Shown here: piece after piece, positions 39,595 through 52,047 of the stretch | Layout of the letters: every line of letters begins with the position of its first letter | Numbering within the stretch: position 1 is the stretch's first letter | Assembly (NCBI GenBank): GCA_905183005.1 | Contig: CAJJDO010000100.1 | Span: 343,401-407,400 of the forward strand | Length of the DNA: 64,000 nucleotides | Direction: 5' to 3' | Origin: Paramecium pentaurelia | Taxonomy: Eukaryota > Ciliophora > Oligohymenophorea > Peniculida > Parameciidae | The notes under the pieces: model-generated | Told to the model about the DNA's origin: nothing | Databases searched by the model: none | Seen by the model: the letters and a program-made list of their open reading frames with translations, nothing else | Translations under genes and position numbers: made by a program

Positions 39595-41168
39595 TCAAAT
39601 TAATCCCATTTCTTCTAAAAGATCTATAATATCTTAAGTCATTCTTGAAACATCATTTAAAGCACTTTCCAAGGCAATTATTTCTTTTTGGTTTTTGAAT
39701 TCTGTCATAATAGCTTACATATATAATTTATAGCTATTATCTTCTTTTTTTCTAACATCATTTAACATTTATTTAAGTGTTGGAAATAATAAAAACTTTT
39801 ATTTATTATGTCCAATATTTGATGATTTAGCTTGATGTCTACTAGATGAACTTGTATTTAAATCTTAATGCACATTCTATAATTTTTGAGATAATTCTGT
39901 AATTTCTTTTTTAGCATATTCTCTTTTTATATTCAATTATTCTATAATTTTCTCCAATTCTGATATCTTAATAATTGATTAAGATTCTACTTAATCAATT
40001 TTTCTATATATATAAAATATACATACTTTTCCAACATGTTTATTGTATTTTGTTATTCATAAATAATTAATTCTAATTACTAAATTTTAAGCTATTTTTC
40101 TTAAATCTCGAATTAATCAACAACTTCTTTTTATTAAATCTATTATTTTTCTAATTTTTATTTTAATTCATAAATTTCATTATTAGCTTTACTAATTTCA
40201 TTTATTAATTTAATATTTTATTCTGATAAATGTTATTTACTTTATTAAAAATCACATTATAATTTCTAAATTGTATTTTTATCTCTTGTTCTCTTCTATT
40301 CTAATAATTTTAATTTACCTTCTCTTTATTCATATTTTGTTGTTTATTGTTCTAAATGTAATTTTAATTCTTTAATCTCCTCTTCTAATCTTTAACAATC
40401 TTTTTATTTTTAATCACATTTAATTTTCTCTTACAATACTTTACTCTCTAATTCTTTAGTTTTGGAATTGACATCAACCGAAAAATTATTAGCTAACGTA
40501 ATTTACAATATTTCAAGTTCTTTATTGTGTTCTTGTTGTAATTATTATATATTCAATTCCAACTATTATATTTTTTAATTATTTTAATTTTAAAGTGAAC
40601 TTTTATGTTTCTTTTCAGCTTCCAATGCCACTGATAGATCATCATTCTCCTCCTAAAATCTTTAAATTTCTTCACACATTTTTTCACATTAATTTCTAAG
40701 TCTGTTAACTTCTTCTTCAAGTTAATCATTTCCTTCTGTTTATGTTGAGAAATTCTTATTTTCCTTTGGTTAAAATTTCAAATAAATTTCTTTATATTTT
40801 TCCTCTATCAATTCTTTCTATTAAACATTACTTTCTAATTAGTTAATACTATATACCATTTTTTATTTCAAGTTCTTCCATATGATTTTTTAATTTCCTA
40901 AGATTATCCTCTTATTTTGTTTTATCATTTTCTATAAACTCTAATTACTAAGATAACGTATGAGTTATACTTATTAATATAATGTTTATAGATGCTTTAT
41001 GAATTTCTCTTACTTATTTATTGTTTCTTCTAATTGAGTAGTGTTCATTTTCCAAATATCACTTGAAATTTCATATTCCCCTCGATTGAAAAATTCTTCA
41101 ACTGACATTACATTTTGTATAATCAAAGATTTTTTCTTTTCCTTCTCCTTGTTAAAATACTTGAACAT
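39595..41168 (-). CDS. Long coiled-coil protein
   Basis: Roughly 500 codons with several short introns. Starts MFKYFNKEKEKKKS and is coiled coil nearly throughout (LEEEVNRLRNQCEKMCEE, LEAEKKHKSSLQNQNN, LEEEIKELKLHLEQQ). It ends in a more ordered helical block, ALNDVSRMTQDIIDLLEEMG. Such proteins in ciliates are often centriolar, basal-body or cytoskeletal, but nothing here proves it. Exon borders near 40020 and 40960 were not fully resolved. It is divergent from the CDT1-like gene with 36 bp between starts. Confidence 0.65.
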
Positions 41169-41204
41169 TTTATTTTAATTGAATATATTTAACAATTATT
41201 TCAG

Positions 41205-42403
41205 ATGGAAACTAACTACTAAAAAGAAACAAAAAGACCACAATAAAGTAAATGTTCATATCCTATATAGTAATTAAAATGGCAAAATTACACAATAACT
41301 ACAAAGAACCAGATGACACATATGAACCAAAAAGAAGAGTAAAAATTTAGAGTACATTTAATTCAATCGACAATGTATAATAATTAAATGAGGATTCCTC
41401 AACTTTTAATGGAATTGACTATTTTGAAAACCTATAATAGAAGAAATCAAATGAAAAGAAAAAAACACCTTTAAAATTAGAAAGTGTGTCTTCAATTTTG
41501 GCTAAGGTATCATTGAGGGAACGATTCTCTAATCTTCATTTGATTACTTCTATCGATAAAATGCTAATGCATAGTAAATATTCCAATTTATGTCACTTTT
41601 TCAAAGAAATTGATGAAATTCTTTTATTTCTTCAAAACTAACAAAAACCGCCTTTCTTTAATACAATTTATGAATTATTGAGCCATAATTCTAAAATAAA
41701 AATTACTTAATAAATCATTCAATAAATATTGGAAATCTTTCCAAATGCTTATGATGTTAATTGGTCTTTGAATGAAAAATTAATAAGAGAAGATCAGAGT
41801 GATTTAATGATAAAGGCAAATATTAAATCTCATGTTTAGTTGGTAGATCGTTTAACTTATTTCCAATAATTAATGTTTAAATATATTTAGAAAAATGGAG
41901 AATATATTGGTTTAGCCATTTTGCCCAAAAATCCATTTTAATAAATTTTAAAAGATTAATTTGAAATGAATAATTCTTTAAAAAAGGAAATCTAATAATA
42001 AACTTATGAAAATGAAATTCAAAGTGAAATCTATAAAGAGCCAATATATTCTAAATTGAGTTAAAATTTAATAGAAAAATTGAAATCAAAAAAGAAACCA
42101 GAGATTGTACTTAATGATTGTAAAACACCAAAATAATAATTAATTGCTCTATCCTAATTAATTCATTAATATTATCATATTAGAGATGTATCAAATATGT
42201 TTTTAATAAATGTTGTTAAATACAGTTTTAATAGTTTAAAACATTTTATTTTAGATGAAAATTAAATAAAAGCTTATATTGATTAATTAATAACATTGTG
42301 TCCATATTGGATGCAACTTATTGAAAATTAGAATGGCTCAATTTTAAGGTTGAATAAAGAAATAGATATTCCTTCTATAATTAGATCTATCGAATATATG
42401 TGA
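41205..42403 (+). CDS. CDT1: CDT1-like DNA replication licensing factor
   Basis: A 391-residue protein with one 23 nt intron near 41250. Residues about 95-230 match the geminin/MCM-binding CDT1 fold: SVSSILAKVSLRERF precedes YSNLCHFFKEIDEILLFLQ, then ITQQIIQQILEIFPNAYDV. The C-terminal winged helix shows the typical end LITLCPYWMQLIEN followed by GSILRLNKEIDIPSIIRSIEY, equivalent to the LLPDW...LDK...DL block that binds MCM2-7. CDT1 loads the MCM helicase at origins in G1. The N-terminus is short and basic. The identification rests on ordered motifs and overall fold, with fair sequence divergence. Confidence 0.78.
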
Positions 42404-42458
42404 ATAAAAGGATCATTAATTAAAGTTTGAATTATTAATTTAAAGCATTACTATATTT

Positions 42459-43360
42459 TCAATAACTATCTTCTAACACTATCAAAGATTCTTTAAGTTA
42501 TCCTTTTAAAGACATTAAAACAAGTTCATATTTTTTCATATCTTTGCTTAACTTTTTTGTCTAGATCTTTCCTATGAGTACTGAAATAGCAGGATTGCGA
42601 AGACTCTAATTAAATTACTATTTATAGATTTCATTTAATTATTAAGCAATTTATTCTAATTTCCATTCATAAGGAATTGAGCTAATATCTACATGAATTT
42701 CTCTTTCATCAAATTATCCATTAATAATTACTCTTATATTTTATACTTGTTTCTAAATTTAAATTTAAGTTTACTAATTCTTTTTCTGAATATTTCGACA
42801 TCATCTCTACAATTTCCTCATTATCTTGTTATTAATTAGTATTAGCTGTTAATTCAAAAAATGTGATGCTCTTCCTTCTTTTCTGACTTTGCATCTCACT
42901 ACCTTGACCTTATATTTAATCATCTTCAAGCTTCTCTTCAATAACATTTGTAGATGGTGGAGGACATATAGGCATTTTTATTGATCTTTTCTCATAAATA
43001 ACACTTTTATTTTCTACTCTTTTTTCTGGAGCAACAGATGAACGCTTTACATAATTACTTGTTCTAACTGATGAGTATGTTCTCTCAACAATTCTTCCAT
43101 CTACTGGGGCTTACTTTTATGGACTAGCTAATTTACGCAAAGGTAAGGCTGTTGCAAAATGTTAATTATAAGATTATTTGCTAATTACTATTGATTAGAT
43201 CGTACACTTGAATTAAAGGTTTAAGATGTGCTGATGATGTGCTATCATTTGCTGATAAATCACACTCTTTAGATTTATATTTAAAACTTTATGTAGTTGA
43301 CTTTGCTCCTGATGCTTCCTTAACATATCTAATTCTTTAACCAGAAGAAGTGTTAAACAT
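42459..43360 (-). CDS. Hypothetical protein, basic disordered N-terminus and helical C-terminus
   Basis: A 284-residue protein after removal of introns of 25 and 22 nt, which brings three open frames into register. Residues 1-150 are Ser/Lys/Arg-rich and probably disordered (VRTSNYVKRSSVAPEKRVEN, KMPICPPPS). Residues 170-284 are ordered, including VIINGQFDEREIHVDISSIP and a helical end, SLKGQLKESLIVLEDSY. No known domain. It lies between CDT1 and the flippase, converging with CDT1 (55 bp between stops) and diverging from the flippase (47 bp between starts). Confidence 0.65.
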
Positions 43361-43407
43361 AGTAATAACTAGTTCTTATTAATATAAAAATCAATTTCAA
43401 TTTCTTG

Positions 43408-46400
43408 ATGGAGTTTGAATTAGCTGGAACCAATCAAAAAGCTGTTTAAGGCTGGCGATTTGACAATAATGGACAGGAACCCCTTAAACAATAATTAATT
43501 GAACCATAGGAACCCCAAATCCAAACATAAGGGTTTTTCGAAAAAATTAAGAATTAGTTTAATGATTTACTTAAGCCACCTGATAAAGAAGTTGAATAAA
43601 GAATAATTTATTTGGATGGTAAGGTATATCCTTAAAATAATATGCCAAACATAGTAAAGAATCAAAAGTACAATATTTTGTCATTTGTTCCGATGGTGCT
43701 CTATCAATAGTTTAAATACTTTTTTAATCTAATCTTTTTATTGATAACACTGTCATAATTCATACCTTTGCTAAAAGTAGGTTTTTTATTTAGTTATGTT
43801 GCTCCATTAGCATTCGTATTGATCCTAACATTACTTAAAGAAGCATATGATGATTTTTAAAGGTATAAAAGAGATAAAGAGGCTAATTCACAAGAATACA
43901 CTTAAATTGGAAAAGATAAAACAATATAACTTTAGAGTTGGCAACTAAAAGTTGGAGACATTATTGAAGTTCATGCAAATTAAAGAATACCAGCCGATTT
44001 AATTCTGCTCCACACAAATGATGTTACAGGAACAGTTTTCATAAGGACAGATTAATTAGACGGAGAAACAGACTGGAAGTTAAGAAAAGCTATAAGACAT
44101 ACTTAAAATTATGGTTAAAATAAAAATCTAACAACTCTTAATGCCTCAATAACTTGTGAACCCCCTAAATTAGATATATACGATTTTAAAGGTTTATTTA
44201 AGTTAGAGGTTGGTGGTGGAGAAGGCTAGAGAGAAGCATTATCATTGGACAATACTCTTTGGTGTAATACATTCTTGGCCTCAGGGAAGATATAGGCTGT
44301 GGTGGTTTATACTGGAAAAGAATGTAGATCTGCTTTAAATTCAAGAGAACCTAGAACCAAGATGGGAAGATTAGATGATGAATTAAATTAATTGGCAAAA
44401 TTATTGTGTGTGTTGCTAGTATGTACTGCATTCACTATTGTATTAAGTAGTGGATTTTAAAATGAATGGTTGCTTCAATTATTTAGACATGTCTTATTGC
44501 TAAGTTCAATCATACCAATATCTTTAAGAGTTAATTTAGACTTTTCCAAATTATATTTTTCTTATTGCATATCAAATGATAAAGATATTGAAGGATCAAT
44601 TGCTAGAAATAGTACAATACCAGAAGAATTAGGAAGAATTTCTTATGTTTTAACTGATAAAACAGGTACGCTAACTTAAAATACAATGATTTTTAAAAAA
44701 CTATCTTTGGAGAGAATGTCTTTCTCAGTTGAAACATTAGGTTTGTTAAGGAAGATGATTAAAAAACATTGTGCTAATAGTAAATATCCTATGGAAGATG
44801 TTTTAAAGAAATATCAAGAATCAGGAGGAAAAAAAATAAAACCTTTCAAAAGAAATAAAGATTAAATTGTCAGGGACTTGATTTCAGCATTATCATTATG
44901 TCATAATGTTACGCCAGTAGAAGAAGAAGGATAAAGAACCTTTTAAGCAAGTAGCCCAGATGAAATTGCGTTAGTTAATTTTGCAGAAGATGTTGGATTC
45001 AAATTAGTCAATAGATAGTTATCTGAAATAAACATTTAAAATGCTGGTGGAACACCAGAATCATATAAAATATTATATGAATTTCCCTTTACATCAGAAA
45101 GAAAAAGAATGGGTATTATTTTACAAATGTAGGGATAAAAAGGTGCTATTTTTTATTTAAAAGGAGCAGATTCAGTGATGAAACAAAAAGTTCCAGAAGT
45201 TTAGAGAGGATTCTTGATGGATGAATGTGAAAGTTTAAGTAGAGAGGGATTAAGAACTTTGGTGATAACTTAAAAATACTTGACCGAGGATGATTTAAGA
45301 AATTTTACAACAGAATATGAAAAAGCAAAAAATTAAATGGAAGATAGAGAGGCTCGTTGTTCAAAAGTACTGGACTTTTATGAGAATGATATGGAATTGT
45401 TGGGATTAACAGGTGTTGAAGATATGCTTTAGGAAGATATTTATGCAACATTGGAATCATTAAAAAATGCAGGAATACAAATATGGATGCTAACTGGAGA
45501 TAAAGTAGAAACAGCTTAATGTATAGCAATCTCAACTGGATTGAAAAGCCCTACTTAGGAAATGTTTGTAATTAAGGATATTGAAGACTCTTTAATCCTC
45601 CAAAATGAGCTAAATTAATTTGCTCTAAAAAATAATAGCGTACTTGTTATAGATGGATAATCTTTAAAAGTTGCTCTTGAATTTCAACATACAGCATTTT
45701 TCCATGTTGCTTGTAATGCTCCTGCTGTAGTCTGTTGCAGATGTTCACCAACCTAAAAGGCTTAAGTTACTGAATTGATAAAAGAGCATACTTAAAAGAC
45801 AGTTCTGTCTATTGGAGATGGTGGGAATGATGTTGCTATGATTTAAGCTGCTGATGTTGGTGTCGGAATAGTTGGCAAAGAAGGAAAATAAGCAGCACTC
45901 GCTAGTGATTTTTCCATATTAAAGTTTAAGCATTTAGCTGTTTTATTATTATGGCATGGTAGATTGGCTTATAAGAGAACCTCTGTAATGGCTTAATTTG
46001 TTATGCATAGAGGATTAGTTATTGCATCAATATAAACTATATTTTCCATTGTATTCTATTTTGTTGCTATTCCTATTTATAATGGTTGGTTGATGTTAGG
46101 ATATGCCACTGTTTATACTATGTTTCCTGTATTTTGTTTAATTTTTGATTAAGATGTAACTAAAGAAAAAGCTCTGGAATATACCGAATTATATAAAGCC
46201 TTACTAAAAGGTAGAGAATTAACAGTTAAGACCTTTTTACTTTGGTTATTTAAATCTATTTATTAAGGTAATAATTTATATAACATTTAGCTGCTGTTAT
46301 TATGGTATATAGTTTTGCTGTCTTTAAAAATACATTTCTAGATTTAGTTACAGTAACATTTAGTAGTTTAATAGTAGCTGAATTATTAAATGTTTTTACA

Positions 46401-46646
46401 GAAGTGAACAACTTTAGATTTGTAATGTTTATTGCTGAAATGTTTACTTTAGTAGTTTATGCAGGATCAATTATTTTTTTATAGAGTTATATAAATTTAG
46501 CGGATATCGATTAAAAATTCATCATAAACGTTTTAATTTTAGTAACAATCAGTTGGTTACCATTACATATTATGAAATTAATATTAAGAAAATGGGATCC
46601 ATCCGAATCAGACAAGATAATGCAAAAAATTAGAATAAGGAAGTGA
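43408..46646 (+). CDS. P4-type ATPase, phospholipid flippase of Neo1/ATP9 class
   Basis: A 1071-residue protein with one 23 nt intron near 46266. Signatures in order: the actuator motif [14 protein letters not shown], where DGETD in place of DGETN is typical of the Neo1/ATP9 branch; the phosphorylation site LTDKTGTLT (Asp about 417); the nucleotide-binding part with [20 protein letters not shown] in slightly varied form; and the hinge [19 protein letters not shown]. Then come [20 protein letters not shown] and [13 protein letters not shown] before the last helices. Neo1/ATP9 members act at Golgi and endosomes and do not need CDC50 in yeast. About ten hydrophobic helices are visible. The sequence is very conserved and the frame intact. 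Confidence 0.95.
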
Positions 46647-46687
46647 TATAATTTATAATCATCTATTTGAATAATTACTTAATATGC

Positions 46688-46767
46688 GATCATATGGCCG
46701 AGTGGTCTAAGGCGCTGCATTCAGGCTGCAGTCCGCAAGGGCGAGGGTTCGAATCCCTCTGTGATCA
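46688..46767 (+). tRNA. tRNA-Leu (anticodon CAG)
   Basis: An 80 nt cloverleaf. The acceptor stem GATCATA pairs with TGTGATC, with A as discriminator. The D-arm contains TGGCCGAGTGG (box A), the anticodon stem CTGCA/TGCAG closes the loop TTCAGGC with CAG at 34-36, and the T-arm AGGGTTCGAATCCCT carries box B. There is no intron and no encoded CCA. A run of T follows directly, a Pol III terminator. It reads CUG leucine codons. A long variable arm is short or absent here, somewhat atypical for a class II leucine tRNA. Confidence 0.95.
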
Positions 46768-47449
46768 ATTTTTTATTTCTAGTTCTTTTAAATCGAAGAA
46801 ATAATTTTTGATAATTCTTTTCTCATTAAGAACTTTGTTTGTATATTTAAATGTAATTTTTGCTGAAAAAATTAAAAAAAATAAATGAAAAAATATTAGA
46901 GAATTATCAAAATACAACAATTAAAGAAGGGGTAGAAACTAGCATAAAAAAGAATAGAGATTTTTTTAATTTTAGTAAAATTTTCGATCTTGTAGATTAA
47001 GCTTTTAATTTAAAAAAATTCTAAATTACAAAAATTACACAAAGATATTTTAGACTGAGCATTTTTTAAATGAAATGAGAGTAATTTTTAGATGAAGTAA
47101 TTAATATTTTTGAAAATTAGAGAAAAATTATTATGTTTTAGTTTAAAGGTTAATAATTTTACTTTCTTGACACATTTAATTAAATTTATTTAAATCTCTA
47201 ATCAAAATTCGATTCTTCATTTCATTTAGATCAAGAATCCCGCCAAAGTCCAACAAAAATTAAAAATCGTAAATTTAAAACACAGATTTGGATAATCCTA
47301 TCTCAGAAGAAAAAGCTATTTTCTGATACTGATTCAGCTTCTATATTTTATATTTTGCTTTCCATCTGTTTACAGATTTGAAGAATAAAATTATAAGTAT
47401 AAATTAAATCAATTTAAATAAGTTGGCAAAATAATAAGCAAATTATTAA
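46768..47449. other. Spacer after tRNA-Leu
   Basis: About 680 bp of AT-rich sequence between the tRNA and the DDX47 stop. Short frames in both directions are not supported; no repeats noted beyond A/T runs. Confidence 0.45.
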
Positions 47450-48854
47450 TCAAACATCTAATTTAAATCTTTTTTTGAAACCAGCCTTTTTTTATTTGGA
47501 ATCCTTTTATATTTTTTTATTGATTTATTTGATCTTTTTATCATCCAAATCATCTTCATCAACTGCTGTCTTCTTCACCTTTTTTTCCAATAAATCTTTT
47601 AATTCTTAAGTTGCTATTCTCTATAAAATTATAAGAATTTAAATACATTAGCCTCCTAAACTCTTTCATAAAATATCATCACATCAGTTTCCTCTAAAGG
47701 ATAGAGAGGTAATTCTTTTTCGATTAATTATTCTATCTTCTGAAACATTTCAACATCATATTAAGTTACAAGACTAATAGCTTTTCCAGATTTTCCAGCT
47801 CTTGCAGTTCTACCAACTCTGTGAACATATTCTTTTGCATTTTGTGGAATATCAAAATTAATTACCAAATCAACAAAAGGAATATCAAGACCTCTACTTG
47901 CAACATCTGTAGCAATTAATAAATTAGATTCCTTTGATTTGAATTTATTAAATGATGATAATCTTTTGGCTTAACTCATTTATCCATGTATTGCAATAGC
48001 TTAAAATCCAAGATTTCTTAGTAGTAAAGTTATCTTGATTGCCATTTAACATGTTGCTACAAATACAATTGAGGTATTTCCTGCTAATTCATTCAGTACG
48101 TAAACTAAATAGGTTTCTTTGTATTTATCAGGTATGAATAAGTAATTTTGTTAGAGAGTAGAAACAGTCTAATATTTTGTAGAAACTTCAATTTTGACTG
48201 GATCTTTAAGAGAGGCCCTTTATAATTTACTAACCTTATTTGTCATTGTGGCTGAAAATAAATAAGTATTTCTTTCTTTTGGGATGATATCTAGAATAGC
48301 ATTAATTTCTCTTTCAAAATCCATATTTAACAATTTATCAGCTTCATCTAAAACTAAAAATTTTAATTGCTTTAAATTGAATCCTTTTGTATTTTCTAGA
48401 TGATAAAGAATCTTTCCTGGTGTACCAATAATAACATGTGGTTTTTATGCTAAAGCTTTAGCTTAAGCTAGAGGATCCATTCCCCCCAAAATAACTACAG
48501 ATTTTAATGCTATAGAAGCTCCAATTGCTTGGAAATGTTCTTAAATTTAAACACATAGCTCTCTAGTAGGAGATAATATTAAAGCATAGTAAGGCTATGG
48601 ATTTGCTAATAGATGCTACAATATTGGAAGTCCAAATGCTAAGGTTTTACCAGACCCTGTCTCTGCCAAACCAATTATGTCTTTCTAAAAGTTTGATATT
48701 GAATTACTTTTGTTAAGGTATACGGTAATGATTATTATTGAATCGGAGTAGGTGTTTTATATCCTAACTTCTCACATGCTAAGCACAACTCTTCACAAAC
48801 ACCAAGATCTTTAAAAGTCACACTGCTAATTTGTTATTCTTCTTATTAATCCAT
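47450..48854 (-). CDS. DDX47: DEAD-box RNA helicase, DDX47/Rrp3 type
   Basis: A 451-residue protein with introns of 23 nt (near 48700) and 26 nt (near 47635). All helicase motifs are present: Q-motif [11 protein letters not shown]...PTPIQ, motif I AETGSGKT, Ia PTRELCVQI, Ib [47 protein letters not shown] and [12 protein letters not shown]. The segment [20 protein letters not shown] after motif VI is diagnostic of DDX47/Rrp3, a nucleolar helicase needed for 18S rRNA maturation. The C-terminus is basic ([27 protein letters not shown]). Confidence 0.95.
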
Positions 48855-48913
48855 AAATTAATATTTTAAAATAATTTGTAAAATTAATTACTTCGTAATA
48901 TTCTTTTAAATAA

Positions 48914-49571
48914 TCATTCTCTACTAACCATTACATCTTCTGAATATGTTTATTTTTCAACAACTAATTTTTTTCCTTAAAATCCTGAGATTTATCCAGG
49001 TTCAAATGGAGCTGCTCTTCTATTTCTGTGATACTTGCTAAACAGATACAATATTTATATTATAGTACATGAATTCCAATCTATTCAAATTTTACATAGC
49101 TCCTTATGGAAAGTAGTGATTTGGAGTATGAGATTAATTGTCTGTAGCTGGTTATTAATAGAAGGGCTGAACAAAATATGAATGACCAGTTCTAGTTGGG
49201 GCTTCATCATATACATGAGCCATCCAACCATGCCAAACAGGAGGTACTCTATCCCCAAGAGTGTGCCATGGATTAAAGTAGTCATTATATTCAACCCACC
49301 TTCTTTGATTACGATCTATCAACTTCTATAAATTGCTTACGTGTGACATCAAAATCCTCATAATATTTATTTCCAAATTAATCTTGTCCAATGCATTATA
49401 TTGGCCCATTCTATCCTCCAGCATAATGACTAGATCTAGATTATGCTCTGTGCATTCTTATGTATGTTTACCAAAACCCTAATTATTTATGTAGTGAGTA
49501 CCTTCTCTTTTCACTAAAGTCCAAAACTTCGGTGTTAACATTTAATTTAGTGTCCATGCCCAAAGTCCCAT
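48914..49571 (-). CDS. NDUFA12: Mitochondrial complex I accessory subunit NDUFA12 (B17.2-like)
   Basis: A 192-residue protein after removal of introns of 23, 25 and 31 nt. The core matches the B17.2 family: GQDQFGNKYYEDF, then HRNQRRWVEYND (across the second intron) and VPPVWHGWMAHVYDEAPT, the strongly conserved W-H-x-W-x-x-x-x-x-D-x-x-P-T block. It is an accessory subunit of NADH:ubiquinone oxidoreductase in the inner mitochondrial membrane. The C-terminal extension of about 70 residues (TGHSYFVQPFYQQP and beyond) is longer than in animals. Start chosen at the only upstream in-frame ATG. Confidence 0.88.
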
Positions 49572-49784
49572 TTTATTAAATTAATATTATTTAATTAATA
49601 GCTTATCCAAATAATAAAATAATAATTAAAGTCTATTTATGGGTGCTTTTTTCTCCTATTATAAACAACACAAATTGATTGTTATAAGTTTAATCACTTC
49701 AGGTTTTATTATTAGGTAATCTAATTGTAAAATAAATATAGCTCTGGATTAGTATACTATAGAAAATAATAAAATAAAAGCATT

Positions 49785-50710
49785 ATGGAAGATTAAGAAT
49801 ATTAAGGTCCTTTAAATACATCTAATACCATGTATGAAAATTAAAATAAAAACGATAAAAAATCTAAGTTTTTTGATTTAGAAAAGGACACAATGTAAAC
49901 AAGATTTACAGCTGCAATGAATGCATTTGAAAGTATCTCTAATTTGATAAGGGTGAATTATATACCCAATACTAATTGTTTAGAACCATAAACAATTGTT
50001 GATATTTTATAATATACTATAGAGGTTGCGGGAGATGAATATATTCGAATAACATTGGCAAATAGAAAATAAAGAAGGAATTATAAATCTAATTAACAAC
50101 TTAATTAATATAAATAATACATTTTGAAGTATAATGAAGACACCGAAGAGTTATTAGAGAAATCATAAGCAGAACTACTATAAAGATTGGGAGTATCAAA
50201 AGAAATATTTGAAGAGAGTATGCTTGCTTTGATGGAAAAAGGGTTTTTTCAATAATTGTATATGCTGTAAGCCTCTGTTAAATAAAAAATCAAAGAAAAA
50301 ATTATATCAAACAAAGATTTATCAGTTTAATAAGTTAAGGAAATAATTAGATATAGCATAAAAATATTAAAGCAGTAACCAGAACCATTCCAATATATAG
50401 TAAATTAAATGATGGTATAAATCATCTTTTTGATTCTTAGAATAAGCATGAACTTAAAGAGTATATACCAAATGCAATAAATATGATTGTATAGGATTTT
50501 ATATACTAAAAGTTTAAGGTCGAAGAAGAAGATCAAATTAAAAATCTATAAAAACCTGGTAAAATATTAATTCAATTTTTAGAATGTATGGGTGACTCTG
50601 AAATTCATCAATTATTAGGAGAAATAGAATCTACAATGGCTGATGTAATGAATCAACTAGGGCTTGGAGGAATAGATAGTATACCAGAAAATTTTGAAAA
50701 CTTTACATGA
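49785..50710 (+). CDS. Hypothetical helical protein of 299 aa
   Basis: One 26 nt intron near 50417; span minus intron is 300 codons. Almost entirely helical and charged. Notable blocks are MNAFESISNLIRVN, LALMEKGFFQQLYMLQASV and LLGEIESTMADVMNQLGLGG near the C-terminus. I considered PEX19 because of the acidic helical C-terminus, but there is no CaaX box and the motif order does not fit. No membrane helix or catalytic motif. Genuine coding is supported by length, intron and in-frame TAA/TAG use. Confidence 0.65.
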
Positions 50711-50852
50711 TTATGAAATTAAAAATTAAAGTTAATTCATTTTATTCCTTACTAATAATTGATCTGTTCAAATTAATCAATAATTGAGATATCCTAAAAA
50801 GTAATTTAATTATTTATTTTGTAATTTTATGAAGTAATTTATACCATAAATA

Positions 50853-51967
50853 ATGTCAGAGCCTTTTCAGCTAACAAAAAAGGATAAATGTAAAATAATA
50901 AATGTTGATTTTTATGAAATGTATTACTAAATTAGAATAAAGATAGTTTTATTGCCATGATTGATTCATCAAATAAAATGTATATATTTGCCTTAAATAC
51001 ACTGCTTCCAATTTATTATCTTGAGTTACCAATATAGGTAGTTAACATTACTTTTGGAAGAAAGTCAGAGGAAATAGCTGTTTTCTCAGAAAAAGAGATT
51101 TTGATATATTCATTACAAGATGACATAATATTTTAGAAGAAAATGGAAATAATCAATTTAATAAAATTTGATTTTATGGATAAAGATTATTTGATTCTCA
51201 CCTAAACTCATTTATAAAACTCAATTATGTCCGTTGATACTCTTGATCCAATTACATTTGAAAAAATCCATTTTTAAAAGAATTACAATTTATTAATTCT
51301 TTTTTAAGATTCAATTTAGTTATTTAACAATTTAAGTCCATATTTGAGCTTCTAATAAAAATTTAACAATAAATCAAAGTTAAGGTATGATCATTAATAG
51401 TAATTGATATGTATTTTTGAAACAAATTAATTGAGTATCTATTTTATTTTTCATGATTAAATTAAGCATAGACATACATTATCACTTAATATTGAAAAAA
51501 TTTAGGATGGTTGCTTTTTTTCCCTTCCATTTTACAAATAACCTGGATTTTATGGAGATCAGATATTTATTTACAGTAACTAATTTTATTTAATATTTAA
51601 AGTGGCTATGACTAGAGGCAAGTTAGGTAGTTAGTTTTAATTCGTTGATTAAGATGGAGATAGATAATGTATTGGTAATACTTTTTAAGAAAAAAAGTGT
51701 AAAACCATTATTCCAATATCAAAGTGGGGGAATAATTTACTTGTCTTATTTGAATAAGGTTGCTTAAACAGAATTAAATTATATAAATTTCCACAATTTG
51801 AAAAATTGGATTTTAAATTTTAATATTACCCAAGAAATGAAACATATAATGAATTAGAAGATGAATTTGATAAGAAAATCAAATAATAATCTATTGAATT
51901 AAAAGAGGATTAATTTTCCTAAAAAATACTTGACCCATATTATTCTTATTGTGATGAACTCATTTGA
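50853..51967 (+). CDS. Hypothetical 360-aa protein, possible beta-propeller
   Basis: One 32 nt intron near 50900 joins a short first exon (MSEPFQLTKKDKCKI) to a long frame; 361 codons in total. Sequence alternates short hydrophobic strands with polar loops (IYYLELPIQVVNITFG, EEIAVFSEKEILIYSLQ, LIICIFETNQLSIYFIF in slightly varied form, NLLVLFEQGCLNRIKLY), which suggests a beta-propeller. The C-terminus is acidic. No domain family can be named. It is followed 80 bp later by the GPN2 gene on the same strand. Confidence 0.6.
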
Positions 51968-52047
51968 AACTTAATCATGCAAAAATAAAATGAATATTAT
52001 TTGAGTTTCTAAAATTTGAACTATAATTTAGTAAATTAATTTATTTT

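Noticed and set aside
49785..50710. PEX19 peroxisomal import receptor
   Set aside because: Acidic helical C-terminus is similar, but no CaaX prenylation box and no PEX19 core motif.
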